Assembly: GCA_949825065.1 (NCBI GenBank)
Contig: OX463846.1
Coordinates: 6,095,366 to 6,159,365 of the forward strand
Reading direction: 5' to 3'
Length of the DNA stretch: 64,000 bases
Source: Odontocerum albicorne
Lineage: Eukaryota > Arthropoda > Insecta > Trichoptera > Odontoceridae
Shown: positions 52,990 through 63,572 of the stretch, piece after piece
Position numbering within the stretch: position 1 is the stretch's first letter
Layout of the letters: the number at the start of each line of letters is the position of its first letter
Translations under genes and position numbers: made by a program
The notes under the pieces: generated by a model
What the model was told of the DNA's origin: nothing
The model's database searches: none
What the model saw: the letters and a program-made list of their open reading frames with translations, nothing else

Positions 52990-53500
52990 GGCTACCAAGA
53001 TCCATCCATCCATGGCTCTACAACCCAGGTCGGGTCTTGGCCTCCCGCAGAGCTTGCCTCCATGACTGACGGTCCTGTGCAGCGTTACGCCAGTTCCGGA
53101 TGCCGATGTTGTTTGCATCCCTCACCACTCTACCCAGCCATCGGAGTTTCGGCCTTCCCACCGCTCTCCGCCCCCCGAGCGCACCATCCATGATTCGCCT
53201 TGGGATCTCGCCCTCGCCCATCCTCTGAAGATGTCCGGCCCACCTCAGTCTTCTAACTCTAATCTCCCTCACAACAGTAGGATCCTTGTACAGATCATAG
53301 AGCTCGTGATTGTACCTAATACGCCACTCTCCGTTGTCACAGATTGGGCCATAGATTTTGCGCAACACCTTTCTTTCAAACGTTTCTAGAGCCTTTTCAT
53401 CGACCTTACTGATTGTCCAACATTCCGAGCCATATGTGAGTACAGGTCGGATGAGGGTCTTATAAAGAAGGACTTTGGTTTTTCTTGTAAGGTGACGGCT
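52990..53500 (-). mobile_element. LINE ORF2 C-terminal fragment (family 4), best-preserved frame
   Basis: The minus frame is open from about 53500 to the stop at 53018. It reads HLTRKTKVLLYKTLIRPVLT, YGSECWTISKVDEKALETFE, RKVLRKIYGP, RRLRWAGHLQRMGEGEIPRR and GRPKLRWLGRVVRDANNIGI, ending AKTRPGL. These are the LIRPVLTYGSE.W, LR.I.GP, RWAGH..RM and GRPK.RW landmarks of an insect non-LTR reverse transcriptase. The segment from 53018 to 53368 starts at a Met that is internal to the family. It is 5'-truncated but nearly free of stops, so it is one of the youngest LINE insertions here. The 3' end has an (ATGG)n tail (52990-53015 reversed). Confidence 0.88.
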
Positions 53501-53869
53501 ACCAAGATCACATTAATAAATTGCACATGATTTTTTTAGCCTTTTTTGGTAAGCAAAGTATATATTTACAAGTCACGTACACTGTGCCAGGTCTAGACAA
53601 TATTTACTATGAAATCGAGAATCAGTTGAGTGAAATAGCCTAACAATATCAAAATCTGCTAAGATGATAGTCCACAATAGGATTTTAGTATCAAATTTGA
53701 TGAACAGAGGAGGGTAGTTTTGCAATTCTCGGATATATGTCGTTAGGAAAAAAGTAACGTAGCTAATTTCGGTCCAAGCATATTTCATGTATATTATTAT
53801 GAAAGGTAATTGTTTAGCAAATTTTTGGCCATTATTATCAAAATAAACTTAAGTTTTTTTTTCCGTTAT
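53501..53869. other. Spacer with a segment shared with 23396
   Basis: CATGTATATTATTATGAAAG then GTAATTGTTTAGCAAATTTT (53787-53830) matches 23399-23450. The rest is unassigned. Confidence 0.4.
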
Positions 53870-54210
53870 TTTGAAGATGGAATACAATAAGTTTTTTTTT
53901 CGGTGCTTGACGCTTTTATTATACGAGTACAGCGAAGGAAAAAATGCAACACAAACGTGCGACGAAGCAGTAAGCGATCATGTGTCAAATCTGATAGAAT
54001 ACTTCCGTAAAGGTGATATGACCCTAGGAGATGGTAGTTGCTCTCGAAGGTCGATAACCAAGAAGACAGAATCGAGACATTCATTCATTCATTTCCGTAT
54101 CTGGATAATCAATTATGCGACCTGTTCTCAGCAGGAGGTAACAGAGATCGCCCTGTCATGCGCACTAATCTGGTCTTGCTCAGAGCACGTAGTCTCGATG
54201 TCCGGACAAA
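53870..54210 (+). pseudogene. Mariner-type transposase N-terminal fragment, tentative
   Basis: The frame from 53871 reads LLYEYSEGKNATQTCDEAVS, then NLIEYFRKGDMTLGDGSCSR. This is the pattern of the first helix-turn-helix and linker of mariner transposases (LLYEF..G..A.E......V...W...F..GD.SLED..RSGRP). The residue order fits, but W and R-S-G-R-P are eroded. After about codon 70 similarity ends. No inverted ends were found. Confidence 0.45.
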
Positions 54211-54282
54211 TTAGCATATGCTAGAGTCCTGTATATCTCCACAATCGCATTCAGTGCTGCTTTCGTTTAAGAAACCCCATTT

Positions 54283-54475
54283 TCGGTGACTTTGGTGGGT
54301 TAGTTGGTAAAACGCTTGTTTTCTAATATGAAGGTTGCGGGTTAGATTATTTTTAGAACCCAGATTTTTTAAATCGGTTTTCAGTCTGATTTTCACTAAA
54401 TGCCTTATTAATATCTTTTTGGTTTATTGGAAGCGATTGCCACGTTGCAATAATCCCACAATATTGTGTCATGTA
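54283..54475 (+). mobile_element. tRNA-derived SINE
   Basis: GGTGACTTTGGTGGGTTAGT then TGGTAAAACGC (A box), GAAGGTTGCGGGTTAGATTA (B-box region), CGGTTTTCAGTCTGATTTTC (body) and TTGGAAGCGATTGCCACGTT (tail) are in order. Confidence 0.7.
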
Positions 54476-55329
54476 AGTAACGAAAGTGTAAAGTATGATT
54501 TGCTCGGGCGCTGTTGTAATTGCCAGACGTGAATGGCATAATAATAGTGGGCTCGAGTCCATTATTGGAATATTTTTAAGGAGAGTTCGCTCTTTAAACG
54601 GCGTTATATAAAATTGTCATTTCAATTTAGTTAGCCTTGCATTCAGTTACCCCTACTCGGAGTTTGTCCAGTGATCTCCAAGTTGGCCAAAGCATATTAA
54701 TCAAGGCTTTGATTCAGATTAACTAGTGTTCTACGTCACGAGAGATTACTGAGATACTGACAATATTGAAAACCACCATCGACGAACATTTGCTGAAGTT
54801 TAGTTATACGAATTCGACCTAAAAATAAGGAAATTACTTTCTGGACAACCTATTATAATCAGTCACAAAATAAATGTGTCTAAACTATGTGTGTGTGTCA
54901 TATACAAGGTAATAATTGACCACAGTCTGATAAAAAGTCACCTTTACAAAATCCATATAAACGAAATATATATAAATATCTTCTCATCTATTCTACACGC
55001 TTGTGTAGAATGGATAAAAAGACCCTCGACCATGTTGTCTTGTTCGTTGAGTGTTCTCTGGGCACCACATGCAATCTTAACTCAATAATTGTAAATGTCC
55101 CCTGTCGGTTCAACAAGTCCCACTTAGTCGCATTTAATTCTTAATTAATTTACAGTCACAAAGTCCAAAACTCCTTAAATATTTAATACTATAAAAGTTT
55201 CTTATATATTTTATTACTGCTGTCTTTCCATCAAATTGTTATTGGCACAAATAATCTTCTTTATAGAATGGAAGGCCTAATTTTTTAATAATATTACAAA
55301 TATCTTTTTAAACGTTAAATGACATATTA
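54476..55329. other. Unassigned stretch
   Basis: No family recognised. Confidence 0.4.
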
Positions 55330-55619
55330 TATTTGCGCCACTCGGTATGTTTTAGGAATAAATTGAAGAAACTCCTGGATGAGTACGTCGGCACACGCGG
55401 CAAACTACTGATCCGTGGAGACTAATTGCCATTAGTGGCTAAATTCGGAGCGGCTGTAGTGATTCCACTCCATGGGTGGAGCGGATATGACTCACTGCTT
55501 CGTGAATAGGAAAATAGACCATGTTAACGTGGTCATAAGAATTCTCTCTATACCACTATTGGGCCGTGCCCTCTATTACTTTTTCTGTTTAATTTCTGTT
55601 TCTTTGTTGTTATTTTACA
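55330..55619. other. Mixed-composition block, unassigned
   Basis: CTCCATGGGTGGAGCGGATA at about 55469 and GTACGTCGGCACACGCGGCA at 55383 differ from the AT-rich flanks. It may belong to the LINE that follows or be an independent element. Confidence 0.3.
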
Positions 55620-56225
55620 ATTAGGTTGGTCATGACGGAAGAGTTAAGTGGGATATCGAACGACTTACAGCGGTAGAAAATAAAGTTAATGGGGCACAAA
55701 AATATATATTGTTGAACCGGATAATATAAAAATATATTAAGGTAATATTCTTCAATAGTTTTGTGGTGGCAACTTTGTTGTATGTGAATGAAACGTTAAC
55801 CCGGAAAAATACTGAGATGAGCCGAATAAACGTTGTAAAAATTCATGGTTTGAGACGAATGCATGTAGTGACAATGTATGACGTAATACGGAATTAAGGG
55901 ATGAGGGATGAATGCGAACTTAAGGGTGATGTGTTGAGTAAGATGAAGAAGAGCGTACTGAGATTGTTTGGGCATGTGGAACAAACGAATGAAGAAAAAC
56001 TAACAAAACAGATATGTAGTGCAAATATGCGTGAAAGGCAAGTGAGAGGAAGAGGAAAGTATGGTTAGATCACGTGCGATATTCTGGAAGAAGTGAACAT
56101 ATAAAGTTAGAGGAATTGTGTGAGAAGGTTTATGGATTATGAAGGATGTGTGCCGAGATAGGAACGTCTAGTGTTCTGTCCTCTCTGCCTACCCCGACAG
56201 GAAAATGGAGTGATAGTATGCATGT
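55620..56225 (+). mobile_element. LINE ORF2 C-terminal fragment and 3' end (family 1), reference copy
   Basis: The order of landmarks is WDIERLTAVENKVNGAQKYI, VATLLYVNETLTRK, INVVKIHGLRRMHVVTMYDV, RDECELKGDVLSK, LRLFGHVEQTNEEKLTKQIC, SANMRE and then CTCTGCCTACCCCGACAGGA. It is the fullest family-1 copy and shows one, unrepeated, version of the YD.IRN...RDEC segment that was expanded at 19018-20139. Frameshifts and stops make it dead. Confidence 0.78.
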
Positions 56226-56239
56226 GTATCGATCATGTT

Positions 56240-56487
56240 GGCTTTGGAATGTTGTTTAAATGGTAACTTTAACAAATATAAGATTAACAAAATCAATATA
56301 TTGTGCAAATGTGAGTGGAAGTATGATTGTATTAAGCGAATTATATTTAAAAGAAGGAGGCGTAAAAAGTCACAAAAATCATAGAAGTTGTATCGATGTA
56401 GATGACACTAAATATGTGTGTCGCAGTATAGACATCTATAAAGAAATAAATATAGGTTTATTTGACAGCAATATAGTATGTACATAA
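56240..56487 (+). mobile_element. Second family-1 LINE fragment, directly downstream
   Basis: The open frame 56260-56487 reads NIRLTKSIYCANVSG, then SELYLKEGGVKSHKNHRSCI and DVDDTKYVCRS. This equals RLTKQIYRANVSG ... KEGQVKSTRNRRACMNVDEAREVCKDR of the family. It partly repeats the protein region of the previous fragment, so it is a separate insertion or a duplication. Confidence 0.7.
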
Positions 56488-56561
56488 TACTCGTATATTT
56501 AAATAACACTTCAAAAACACATAAATTGCAGAGAATACATTAAAGACAGAAGCTACCAAAA

Positions 56562-56745
56562 GATCTCCGTGGCCTGGTGGTAAGACACTTGTCTGCCGAT
56601 TCAGAGGTTGCGGGTTCGATCCCTGCTGAAACCCAATTTTTTTTAAATAGGATTCCAGTCTGGTTAACACTTAGTGCCTATAAAAACAAATGTCTGGTTG
56701 GTTGGAAGAGATTGCCACATGGCAATAAACTCGCCAGGTTAAAAA
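56562..56745 (+). mobile_element. tRNA-derived SINE, best-preserved copy
   Basis: GATCTCCGTGGCCTGGTGGT then AAGACACTTGTCTGCC (A box) is followed by AGAGGTTGCGGGTTCGATCC (canonical B box GGTTCGATCC), GAAACCCA, GGATTCCAGTCTGG (body), and the tail TGGTTGGTTGGAAGAGATTG, CCACATGGCAATAAACTCGC, CAGG then poly-A. The tail equals the 3' end of the LINE at 33357-34115 with few changes. Confidence 0.85.
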
Positions 56746-56845
56746 AATAATAACATTCCTCCAGCTAAGATACATCCCACCAATATAGGGCGAGCCTAGC
56801 CACGGGGACACCAGATGTTTTTCAGCCGCCACCCTATCCTATGAG
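56742..56845 (-). repeat. Repeat R3, inverted copy
   Basis: TAAGATACATCCCACCAATA, TAGGGCGAGCCTAGCCACGG and GGACACCAGATGTTTTTCAG are the reverse complement of the segment at 25955-26040. It abuts the poly-A of the SINE. Confidence 0.8.
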
Positions 56846-57089
56846 CATAGAAGTTGTATTAAAAACCGACTGCAGTCTAGAAATTTGTAAATCAGGCAGA
56901 CAAAAAAACAAAGTAAAATAATCCATATTTGTGAGCGTGGGGTTTAAAAACCTTCACCAAACTTTTTTAACTTTCCCTGTTTTATGTCATTGGGGAATAA
57001 TTTTATTCTAAGCATGTTTTTCGTCAAGTTTTTCTACAATATTTATATTCCTAAATTGTTCTGTGCCAACTGAGAAATCTTCTCACTAA
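56846..57089. other. Unassigned spacer
   Basis: AT-rich with no assignment. Confidence 0.4.
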
Positions 57090-57220
57090 GCTTAAGTTAA
57101 ATAATGCAATGCAATGTGATAAACTCATCCCGAATATCGCACGTACATCTCAAAAGAAAACACATCTGAGTACCCTCTCTGTCTACCCCGACATGGAAAT
57201 GGTGTGATGGTATTTATTTA
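57090..57220 (+). mobile_element. LINE 3' end fragment (family 1)
   Basis: CCTCTCTGTCTACCCCGACA then TGGAAATGGTGTGATGG matches the 3' end at 56185-56218. Upstream similarity fades. Confidence 0.5.
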
Positions 57221-57299
57221 TGTTACTTGAACAAATTATTCGCCAGATAAATTTTACAGAATATAAATCTACAACAATGCTTTTTTCTGTGATAAATTA

Positions 57300-58016
57300 T
57301 ATTTGAGCTCGGGATTCCTGGGTTCTGAGAATGTATGCTAACAACTGAGCCTTGATCTTGAGTTCGAGATTCCTGGGTTCTGAGAATGTATGCTAACAAC
57401 TGAGCCTTGATCTTGAGCTCGAGATTCCTGGGTTCTGAGAATGTATGCTAACAACTGAGCCTTGATCTTGAGTTCGAGATTTCTGGGTTCTGAGAATGTA
57501 TGCTAATAACTGAGCCTTGATCTTGAGTTCGAGATTCCTGGGTTCTGAGAATGTATGCTAACAACTGAGCCTTGATCTTGAGCTCGAGATTCCTGGGTTC
57601 TGAGAATGTATGCTAACAACTGAGCCTTGATCTTGAGTTCGAGATTCCTGGGTTCTGAGAATGTATGCTAACAACTGAGCCTTGATCTTGAGCTCGAGAT
57701 TCCTGGGTTCTGAGAATGTATGCTAACAACTGAGCCTTGATCTTGAGTTCGAGATTTCTGGGTTCTGAGAATGTATGCTAATAACTGAGCCTTGATCTTG
57801 AGTTCGAGATTCCTGGGTTCTGAGAATGTATGCTAACAACTGAGCCTTGATCTTGAGCTCGAGATTCCTGGGTTCTGAGAATGTATGCTAACAACTGAGC
57901 CTTGATCTTGAGCTCGAGATTCCTGGGTTCTGAGAATGTATGCTAACAACTGAGCCTTGATCTTGAGCTCGAGATTCCTGGGTTCTGAGAATGTATGCTA
58001 ACAACTGAGCCTTGAA
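57300..58016. repeat. 55-bp satellite, 13 units
   Basis: CCTGGGTTCTGAGAATGTAT recurs every 55 bases (57317, 57372 and on). Single-base variants (AGCTC/AGTTC; GATTTCTGGG with CTAATAACTG) repeat at a 275-base offset (57481 and 57756), a 5-unit higher-order pattern. The reverse complement holds GGCTCAGTTGTTAGCATACA, an A-box-like tRNA sequence. Confidence 0.95.
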
Positions 58017-59339
58017 AAAATATTTTAAATATTTTTTTAAGGATACGTGTAGGAGGGTTTATTTACTGAAAATATTGTAAGAAAAGCTGGCGTGTTTTTG
58101 AATGTAAGACTCTTGAAAAAAATCTAAATCAAAACACTCTACGTCAGCACTTTCCTATAAATCCTTTACGTGACCCTTAGACTAACAGGTTAAGTATTAG
58201 AATCACTATTAAAATTAACTAACGAAGAGCTCTGTAAAATCGTTTGAAATTCGAGTCACGGTAAAACCATTGTTGTTGAAATGAATAGATTTTTTTTCAA
58301 AGATACTTATAAATTGATTTAGATAGTGCCGGTAGGTAAATGTTTAAACGTAGGCGTGGTATACACAGATTGTCTAGTTCACAGATATAAACCGCTTTGT
58401 TGAGACAAATCCGAGCAAACAAGTTCAGTTTTTTTTTGCCGCAGTTTTGGGGTAATTGGCCATATCGCATGGAATGAACTTCATTAATCGAGATCATTTA
58501 AATCTTTAAGACTGACTTTATGACTTTTAAGATGATACTTATTGAGAATAATGATAGGGAGGGCCTATGGAGTGACTTAGATCACAAAACAATTATTCAT
58601 TCCTTTATTAGACTTCATATTAATTTTTAACATTACAGTATTTGTATATTTCTTTAAAAATTCATTCTTCGGCCTGCATTTCTTATTACAGTCCTGTTGC
58701 AATCTGGTGAGCTTACTCCCATTTTATAGTTTTTCCAGCGAACCTTAAATATGTACGAGTATTTAGTTAAATTCGTTATTGATGAAAAAACAACAGGTTA
58801 TTTGAAGTGGACCTACAATTTTTATGGATCTGGGTTTGCTGTCTTTCATTTCTCGTGTCCCCGGTTAACTAGACTTTTGTCTGTATTTTACTGAGAATAT
58901 GTTTTTTTAAATATATTCACGGATGTTCTTTACTAGTTTAAAATGTTTTTCATAGTTGTTGAGGATTAAGTTTGCAACGCCTTCGAAAGGTCAATCATTA
59001 TTTAAACTAACTTCAAAAAATATTTTAAGCTTACACTATAATTTTGTCAAAATATCTTATGCGAATATCTTTTTTAAGAGATCTTAGGTGAAAACCTGAA
59101 AGTAATGAAAGAGACCTTAAGTCTGAACCACTCTTTGAAAAAAATGGTTAAAAAGTAATGAATCCGTAATCGCAACAGTAAATCAGAAAAGTCACCACAA
59201 ACTTAATATGGACGTAAACATATAAAATCTCTCAACCCTTAAAACATACTTTTAGTTCGTTCCAAACGACAAAATAACATAAATCAATCTTATGTCTGCA
59301 AAAATGTGATGGCATTTAAATAATTGTTAAGTAAAAACC
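58017..59339. other. Longest stretch without a recognised repeat
   Basis: No family, satellite or SINE is visible. Frames are short and without motifs. It is a candidate for unique host DNA next to the possible promoter at 59.8 kb. Confidence 0.45.
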
Positions 59340-59455
59340 AGCCTGGTATCCTTTATTCAATAAAAACTGATTATCAACGAAAATCGAACTTAAACTCGCA
59401 ACCTCCAAGCTGGAAGATAAGCGTTTTATCATCTAGGCCAAGGAGGTCAACTTTA
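59340..59455 (-). mobile_element. tRNA-derived SINE
   Basis: The reverse strand reads CCTCCTTGGCCTAGATGATA then AAACGC (A box), TTGGAGGTTGCGAGTTTAAG (B-box region), CAGTTTTTATTGAATAAAGG and CCAGGCTGG (body). Confidence 0.66.
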
Positions 59456-59809
59456 ATGTTTTTATTTAAAAAAATAAAGGTTCGTTGAAGCTTATTTTTG
59501 GACAAAAAAAGAGTCTATGATTTCCTACTGTCTTTTTCATCAATGTTAGATTCCTGAGACAAATAAATTACCTGTACTTTTTTTCTTAAATTATGTTTTA
59601 ATAAAATCTCTTGTCATAAATGAAATAAAAATAAATATAAAACAAGTATAAAAAATGAAACAAATCGAATGTAATAAAAGCTCATTTTTAACGTGACAAG
59701 ATTTTGACCACACGTTCTTAACAAAACACTAATCACCACGCCATACACCAAATGTTAAAAACTAAACGCTTGTGACTTAGTCTGCGCACGCGTCTAGACT
59801 TGAAGCAAT
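59456..59809. other. AT-rich flank of the candidate promoter
   Basis: Nothing recognised. Confidence 0.4.
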
Positions 59810-60327
59810 TTCAGTGAATTCAGTCGACTGTAGGCAGTCAGTAAGTCGGTCGGACGCAACGGTAGCGTTTTTATCGCGTTCATAAACTTTCAAGTGCGTA
59901 TTTAATACGGTTGGAGCTTTCATGGAAAACTTGTCGTGCTGTGTTGTGATCTTACATAAAGTTGTTAAACTAAGTTTTCTTTTTCGATTATAATAAAATA
60001 ATTGTGTTTAAAATTATGATAGTTGTTTACACGCAAAAGCGTATATAATAATAAAAAAATATTGGTGTCAATATATATAAATGTAGTTTTATATTATATT
60101 AATAAGCAATAGATTCATGAATTTAATTAAAATAATAATATCTTAAGTTAGTTTTGTTTAAAATATATATATTAATGTAGAATCAGTGTTTATAAAGTAG
60201 TTTTTGGTAAGAAATATAAACGCCAAATACAGTTACCGTTTTTTTTGTATATTAATATTAATTAAGTGTTTTTTGAAACAATTTTGTACTTTTGTGACGA
60301 GAATTTTCTATTGAATCAATGAAAAAG
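59810..60327 (+). promoter_or_regulatory. Candidate host promoter and first exon
   Basis: A GC-richer, repeat-free block (about 59770-59940) contains GCAATTTCAGTGAATTCAGT and GGCAGTCAGTAAGTCGGTCG, with TCAGT phrases that match the arthropod initiator (TCAKT). An AT-rich leader follows. At 60319 an ATG opens ATGAAAAAG, followed directly by GTAGGT at 60328, a good 5' splice site. This suggests a first exon ending after three codons, or a non-coding first exon. No downstream exon is recognised in the window. An upstream short frame starts at about 59922. It could be chance. Confidence 0.35.
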
Positions 60328-60777
60328 GTAGGTGTTTTTATTTACATAAATAATTTTTATGTTTTCTATTGATCTGTAATCGTCATTGAAATAATCGAAT
60401 AGTATATCAATGTTTTTTTTCAATATTGATGTTTTGTAACCCTCGAGTTTGCGTGATGTTAAACAATCAAAATGTTTTTATTACCATTTTATTCCCACCT
60501 ACTAATTTTCAAGGCTTTGGAAATCATATTTTTGTTTCATTCCGGAATAAATAAAGCTATATCGAGAATATTTTTACCTGCAAAATTATGGTGTAAATTA
60601 GTATGGCTTAAAAATTATACCTTTCCCTTTTCTGAATGAAAGGATTTTCAATATATGTCATGGAATATAGGTACTCTTTTATTTTGTTAACTGTAAAAAA
60701 TATATTTGAAAAACAGTTTATAACTACCACTCACAAAATATAATTATTTTTTCTATCAAAACTCTTTTACTAACAAA
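60328..60777. other. AT-rich stretch, possibly intron
   Basis: Nothing recognised. Confidence 0.35.
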
Positions 60778-61015
60778 GTGGCCTACGTGGCTTAATAGGC
60801 AAAATGGCCAATATTTCAACCTGAGTTTGATAACCTCTTGAACCCAATTTATTTTAAAAAGGTCCTAGAGCGTTTTTCATATAACAGGATCATGTCTTAT
60901 GAGGACTGTTTAACATTTTTTTTGGCTGTAAGATACCATGCCATATGAGGACTGTTTAACATTTTTTTTTTTGGCTGTAAGAGATTACCAATGAAAATAA
61001 GCCCACCGGTTTTTT
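60778..61015 (+). mobile_element. tRNA-derived SINE with a duplicated body
   Basis: GTGGCCTACGTGGCTTAATA then GGCAAAATGG (A-box region), CCTGAGTTTGATAACCTC (B-box relic) and a GAACCCAATTT junction. The segment ATGAGGACTGTTTAACATTT then TTTTTTGGCTGTAAGA is present twice (60898 and 60950). The tail reads AGAGATTACCAATGAAAATA. Confidence 0.6.
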
Positions 61016-61020
61016 ATAGC

Positions 61021-61279
61021 TAAAATGTAATATATTGTAATTTGTTTTATTAAACACTGTTTATTCCACTTTTTGTAACGGTATAACCCTACCGGTTTTA
61101 AGACTTTTACCTCATGATCAGGGGAGCACAAACGAGACTCTGAGGTGAAAGCTTTGAAACCGGTAGGGTTATACCGTTACAAAAAGTGGAATAAACAGTG
61201 TTTGATAAAATAAATTACAATGTCTTTAAACCTCCTCAACGTTAATGCCTTAACTATAAATAATATATAAAATGTAATA
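61021..61279 (+). mobile_element. Penelope-like foldback repeat, complete short copy
   Basis: TAAAATGTAATA flanks both sides exactly (61021-61032 and 61268-61279), a 12-bp duplication. The 235-bp element runs from TATTGTAATTTGTTTTATTA to ACTATAAATAATATA. The left arm GTAACGGTATAACCCTACCG and its right counterpart are perfect. The left arm carries the core (reversed) CCCTGATCATGAGGTAAAAG then TCTTAAAACCGG. Confidence 0.75.
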
Positions 61280-61289
61280 CAATATGTGT

Positions 61290-61380
61290 AAATGAAATAT
61301 AACAGTACCTTGGTTCAAACTTATCTTCCATCCCCCGGGGTTGTGGGTTCGATTTTCGTTGGTAGTGGACTACTTCTGTT
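61290..61380 (+). mobile_element. SINE head fragment
   Basis: CCCCCGGGGTTGTGGGTTCG then ATTTTCG is a B-box region like those at 1934 and 27688. The A-box side (GTACCTTGGTTCAAACTTAT) is worn. Confidence 0.5.
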
Positions 61381-61440
61381 AATCCTAAGTTTGAATAAGG
61401 ATATGTCTTCCGTGAGTTAAAGACTATTACAAACAAAGGT

Positions 61441-61907
61441 AAAAAATATAGTCTTATAAATTTGTTCGTCGTATTTGGGCATGATATCCGTCAATAAGGC
61501 GTACTATTGTCCACTCCGTAGTCGGTTATATTTTCTACACATGTGAGATGAATCGCGTGTGTCGTACCTAATCCAGTATTTCTTAACTCGGAGTTTCGTT
61601 TTATGGAGGCGAACGAAGTGTTGTCTCTCGGTCACACTCTTCAATACATCTGTTTAAAAAGCACTGGATTTCGAAAACTTTGAATTATCTTAATTTGACA
61701 AACAAAATCTTATCAATAATTATTTCAATTTAATTTATTGTGAATTCAAGAAGTTACATATGGAAGTAAAAAAGCAGAAATAAATAATTTTAATAAATCA
61801 GTTTTAATTTTTTTTAATTATAAACACGCGTTATGAATCAGATAAACATAATTCCTAGATAGAGAATGATTTAAAAAATATACTGAGAAGAATATTTTAT
61901 AGTCCTT
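61441..61907. other. Unassigned, with a possible hAT scrap
   Basis: CCAGTATTTCTTAACTCGGA (61573) and TTTAAAAAGCACTGG (61652-61666) face each other like worn hAT ends over about 95 bp. No target duplication is visible. Confidence 0.3.
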
Positions 61908-61990
61908 AACATATGCAGATTTGGAAAAGTACCCAATCTAATGACTGCAGCTGCTACCTTCCTATCTTTACACTCAACTCTTTTAATTTT
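61908..61990 (+). repeat. Dispersed repeat R2, second good copy
   Basis: ACATATGCAGATTTGGAAAA, GTACCCAATCTAATGACTGC and CTACCTTCCTATCTTTACAC match 25258-25330. Confidence 0.65.
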
Positions 61991-62741
61991 TTTAAAATGT
62001 TTGTCGTAAAGTTTTATCGTTTTCTTAGAAAAATATATATTATATGGACAATAAAATTGTCACTTGCTGAAATCCAAATTCGGAATGTTTATTATAAGGA
62101 AAGATTAAGCGCATTTTTTGTCCTTTGCGTACCGAAATTGCTTGATACATTGTGCAGTGTCTGGCGAAGATACTACATTAATCGATCAAATGTAACAATT
62201 GTGATTTGAAAAATTACGTAACGGTGACACCGTTCACGAGTAAGTAATTGTAAAAAAACTGTCGTATGAATTTCATTTCCATAGATCCCAATATTTTTCT
62301 TCTTTTAATAATAGTGGGTTTGATTAGCGAGTTAGAGCGCCCTTGATAAGAATCAGCGCTTCAAACAGTGATGTGCTATTCAATATGCTTATAAAAGACA
62401 AATATCGCATTTTTTATGCAGTCTAGTTGCTGGTTAATTGGGTCGAGGCTAAAGCTTGCTGTGGCCTTCATCCACCCTGATCTGTCCAATGTCTCAACCC
62501 TAACATCGATCAGATTGAGATGTGGTTTTAGTAAGGGCACATTTACCCCAGCGTATTAACCCTATCTTCTTCCAAACTTACATACCTACTGGTCATTTCC
62601 CGCTTGAGTTCGACCAAGATATCTTCTTTTGTGTTGTATTAAACTTTCGTTTTCTACAATACACTCAGGCGTTAATTGCTATAAAGCGATAAATTCCAAC
62701 CAATTAAATACGAGTTTAAAAGGCCTGAAGGGAAAACCAGG
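61991..62741. other. Unassigned stretch
   Basis: CGAGTTAGAGCGCCCTTGAT at 62329 resembles 43621. The mixed-composition part at 62430-62610 has no assignment. Confidence 0.4.
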
Positions 62742-62975
62742 CTGAGACCCTTTTTAATTTGCAGATTGGCAAGAATATTTTTATTCAAACAAGAAAACAA
62801 TTTTAGGGGGAAAAGTGAGACAACAAATTGCTATATTGATCAATATTCAATATTTGTTTGTCTTACCTGCTAAAAACTGGACTGAGACGCTTTTAAAAAA
62901 AAACTCTAACATGCATCGAATCTGCAACCCCCAGATTCGAAGACATGCGTCTTACCAACAAAGCTTCGGAAACGA
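62742..62975 (-). mobile_element. tRNA-derived SINE
   Basis: The reverse strand reads TCCGAAGCTTTGTTGGTAAG then ACGCATGTC (A box), GGGGGTTGCAGATTCGATGC (B-box region) and CAGTCCAGTTTTTAGCAGG (body). The left 62742-62860 part is worn. Confidence 0.6.
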
Positions 62976-63374
62976 TTTTTTTATAGGGAGTTTTACATTT
63001 TGGAGTACGGATGACATATCCTTACCACCACAACTCAACCCTCGTTAATAAGGTTTCTGAGATAAATAAATGTCTTGTGTCGGCCAATCAATTACTTATG
63101 GATAGAATATAAAGGATTTTTTCTTTTTCATCTTGACAGGGATAAGAGACAATGTGTTAATATATGTGTAACATTAATAATGCATTTGATATAATAATAT
63201 CCAAACCTATTAAATTTGGTGAGCTTTTACGGGCTGGAAACGCCAACGCTGTGATTATAATATGTAAATTAAGTTTAAAAAATGCAAGTTTAACATTTTT
63301 TAAAGGAATATTTTCCCGTGTCATAGTTTTATTTACATTGTATTTTATTATTAAATTGTAAAATACTTTCGTTA
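62976..63374. other. Unassigned AT-rich stretch
   Basis: Frames on both strands at 63157-63429 overlap one another and have no known motif. Confidence 0.4.
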
Positions 63375-63572
63375 TATGTTGAATACAATCTAGCGGGCTT
63401 ATAACAATGTAACAATCTCTTCCAGCCAACCGTAAATATGTTAGAGAGACTTTAAGTAAAAACCAGACTAAAATTCTTTTTAATAAAAACTGGGTTTCAG
63501 TGGGATTTGAACCCTTAACTTACAGGCTTGGATACAAACGTCCTACCAACTAGGCCACATAGGTTGTCTATA
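63375..63572 (-). mobile_element. tRNA-derived SINE, near full length
   Basis: The reverse strand reads CCTATGTGGCCTAGTTGGTA then GGACG (A box), AAGTTAAGGGTTCAAATCCC (B box), CACTGAAACCCAG, AGTCTGGTTTTTACTTAAAG (body), and CGGTTGGCTGGAAGAGATTG with AGCCCGCTAGATTGTATTC (tail). It ends where the LINE at 33357 ends. Confidence 0.8.

Noticed and set aside
53018..53368. Intact host gene of 116 codons
   Set aside because: It is the C-terminal part of a LINE ORF2 with family landmarks, and the frame continues upstream of the apparent start.
56562..56640. Functional tRNA gene (also 1934, 21823, 63375)
   Set aside because: A and B boxes are present but each is followed by a shared SINE body and LINE-like tail, and the acceptor stem does not close. 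Treated as SINE heads.
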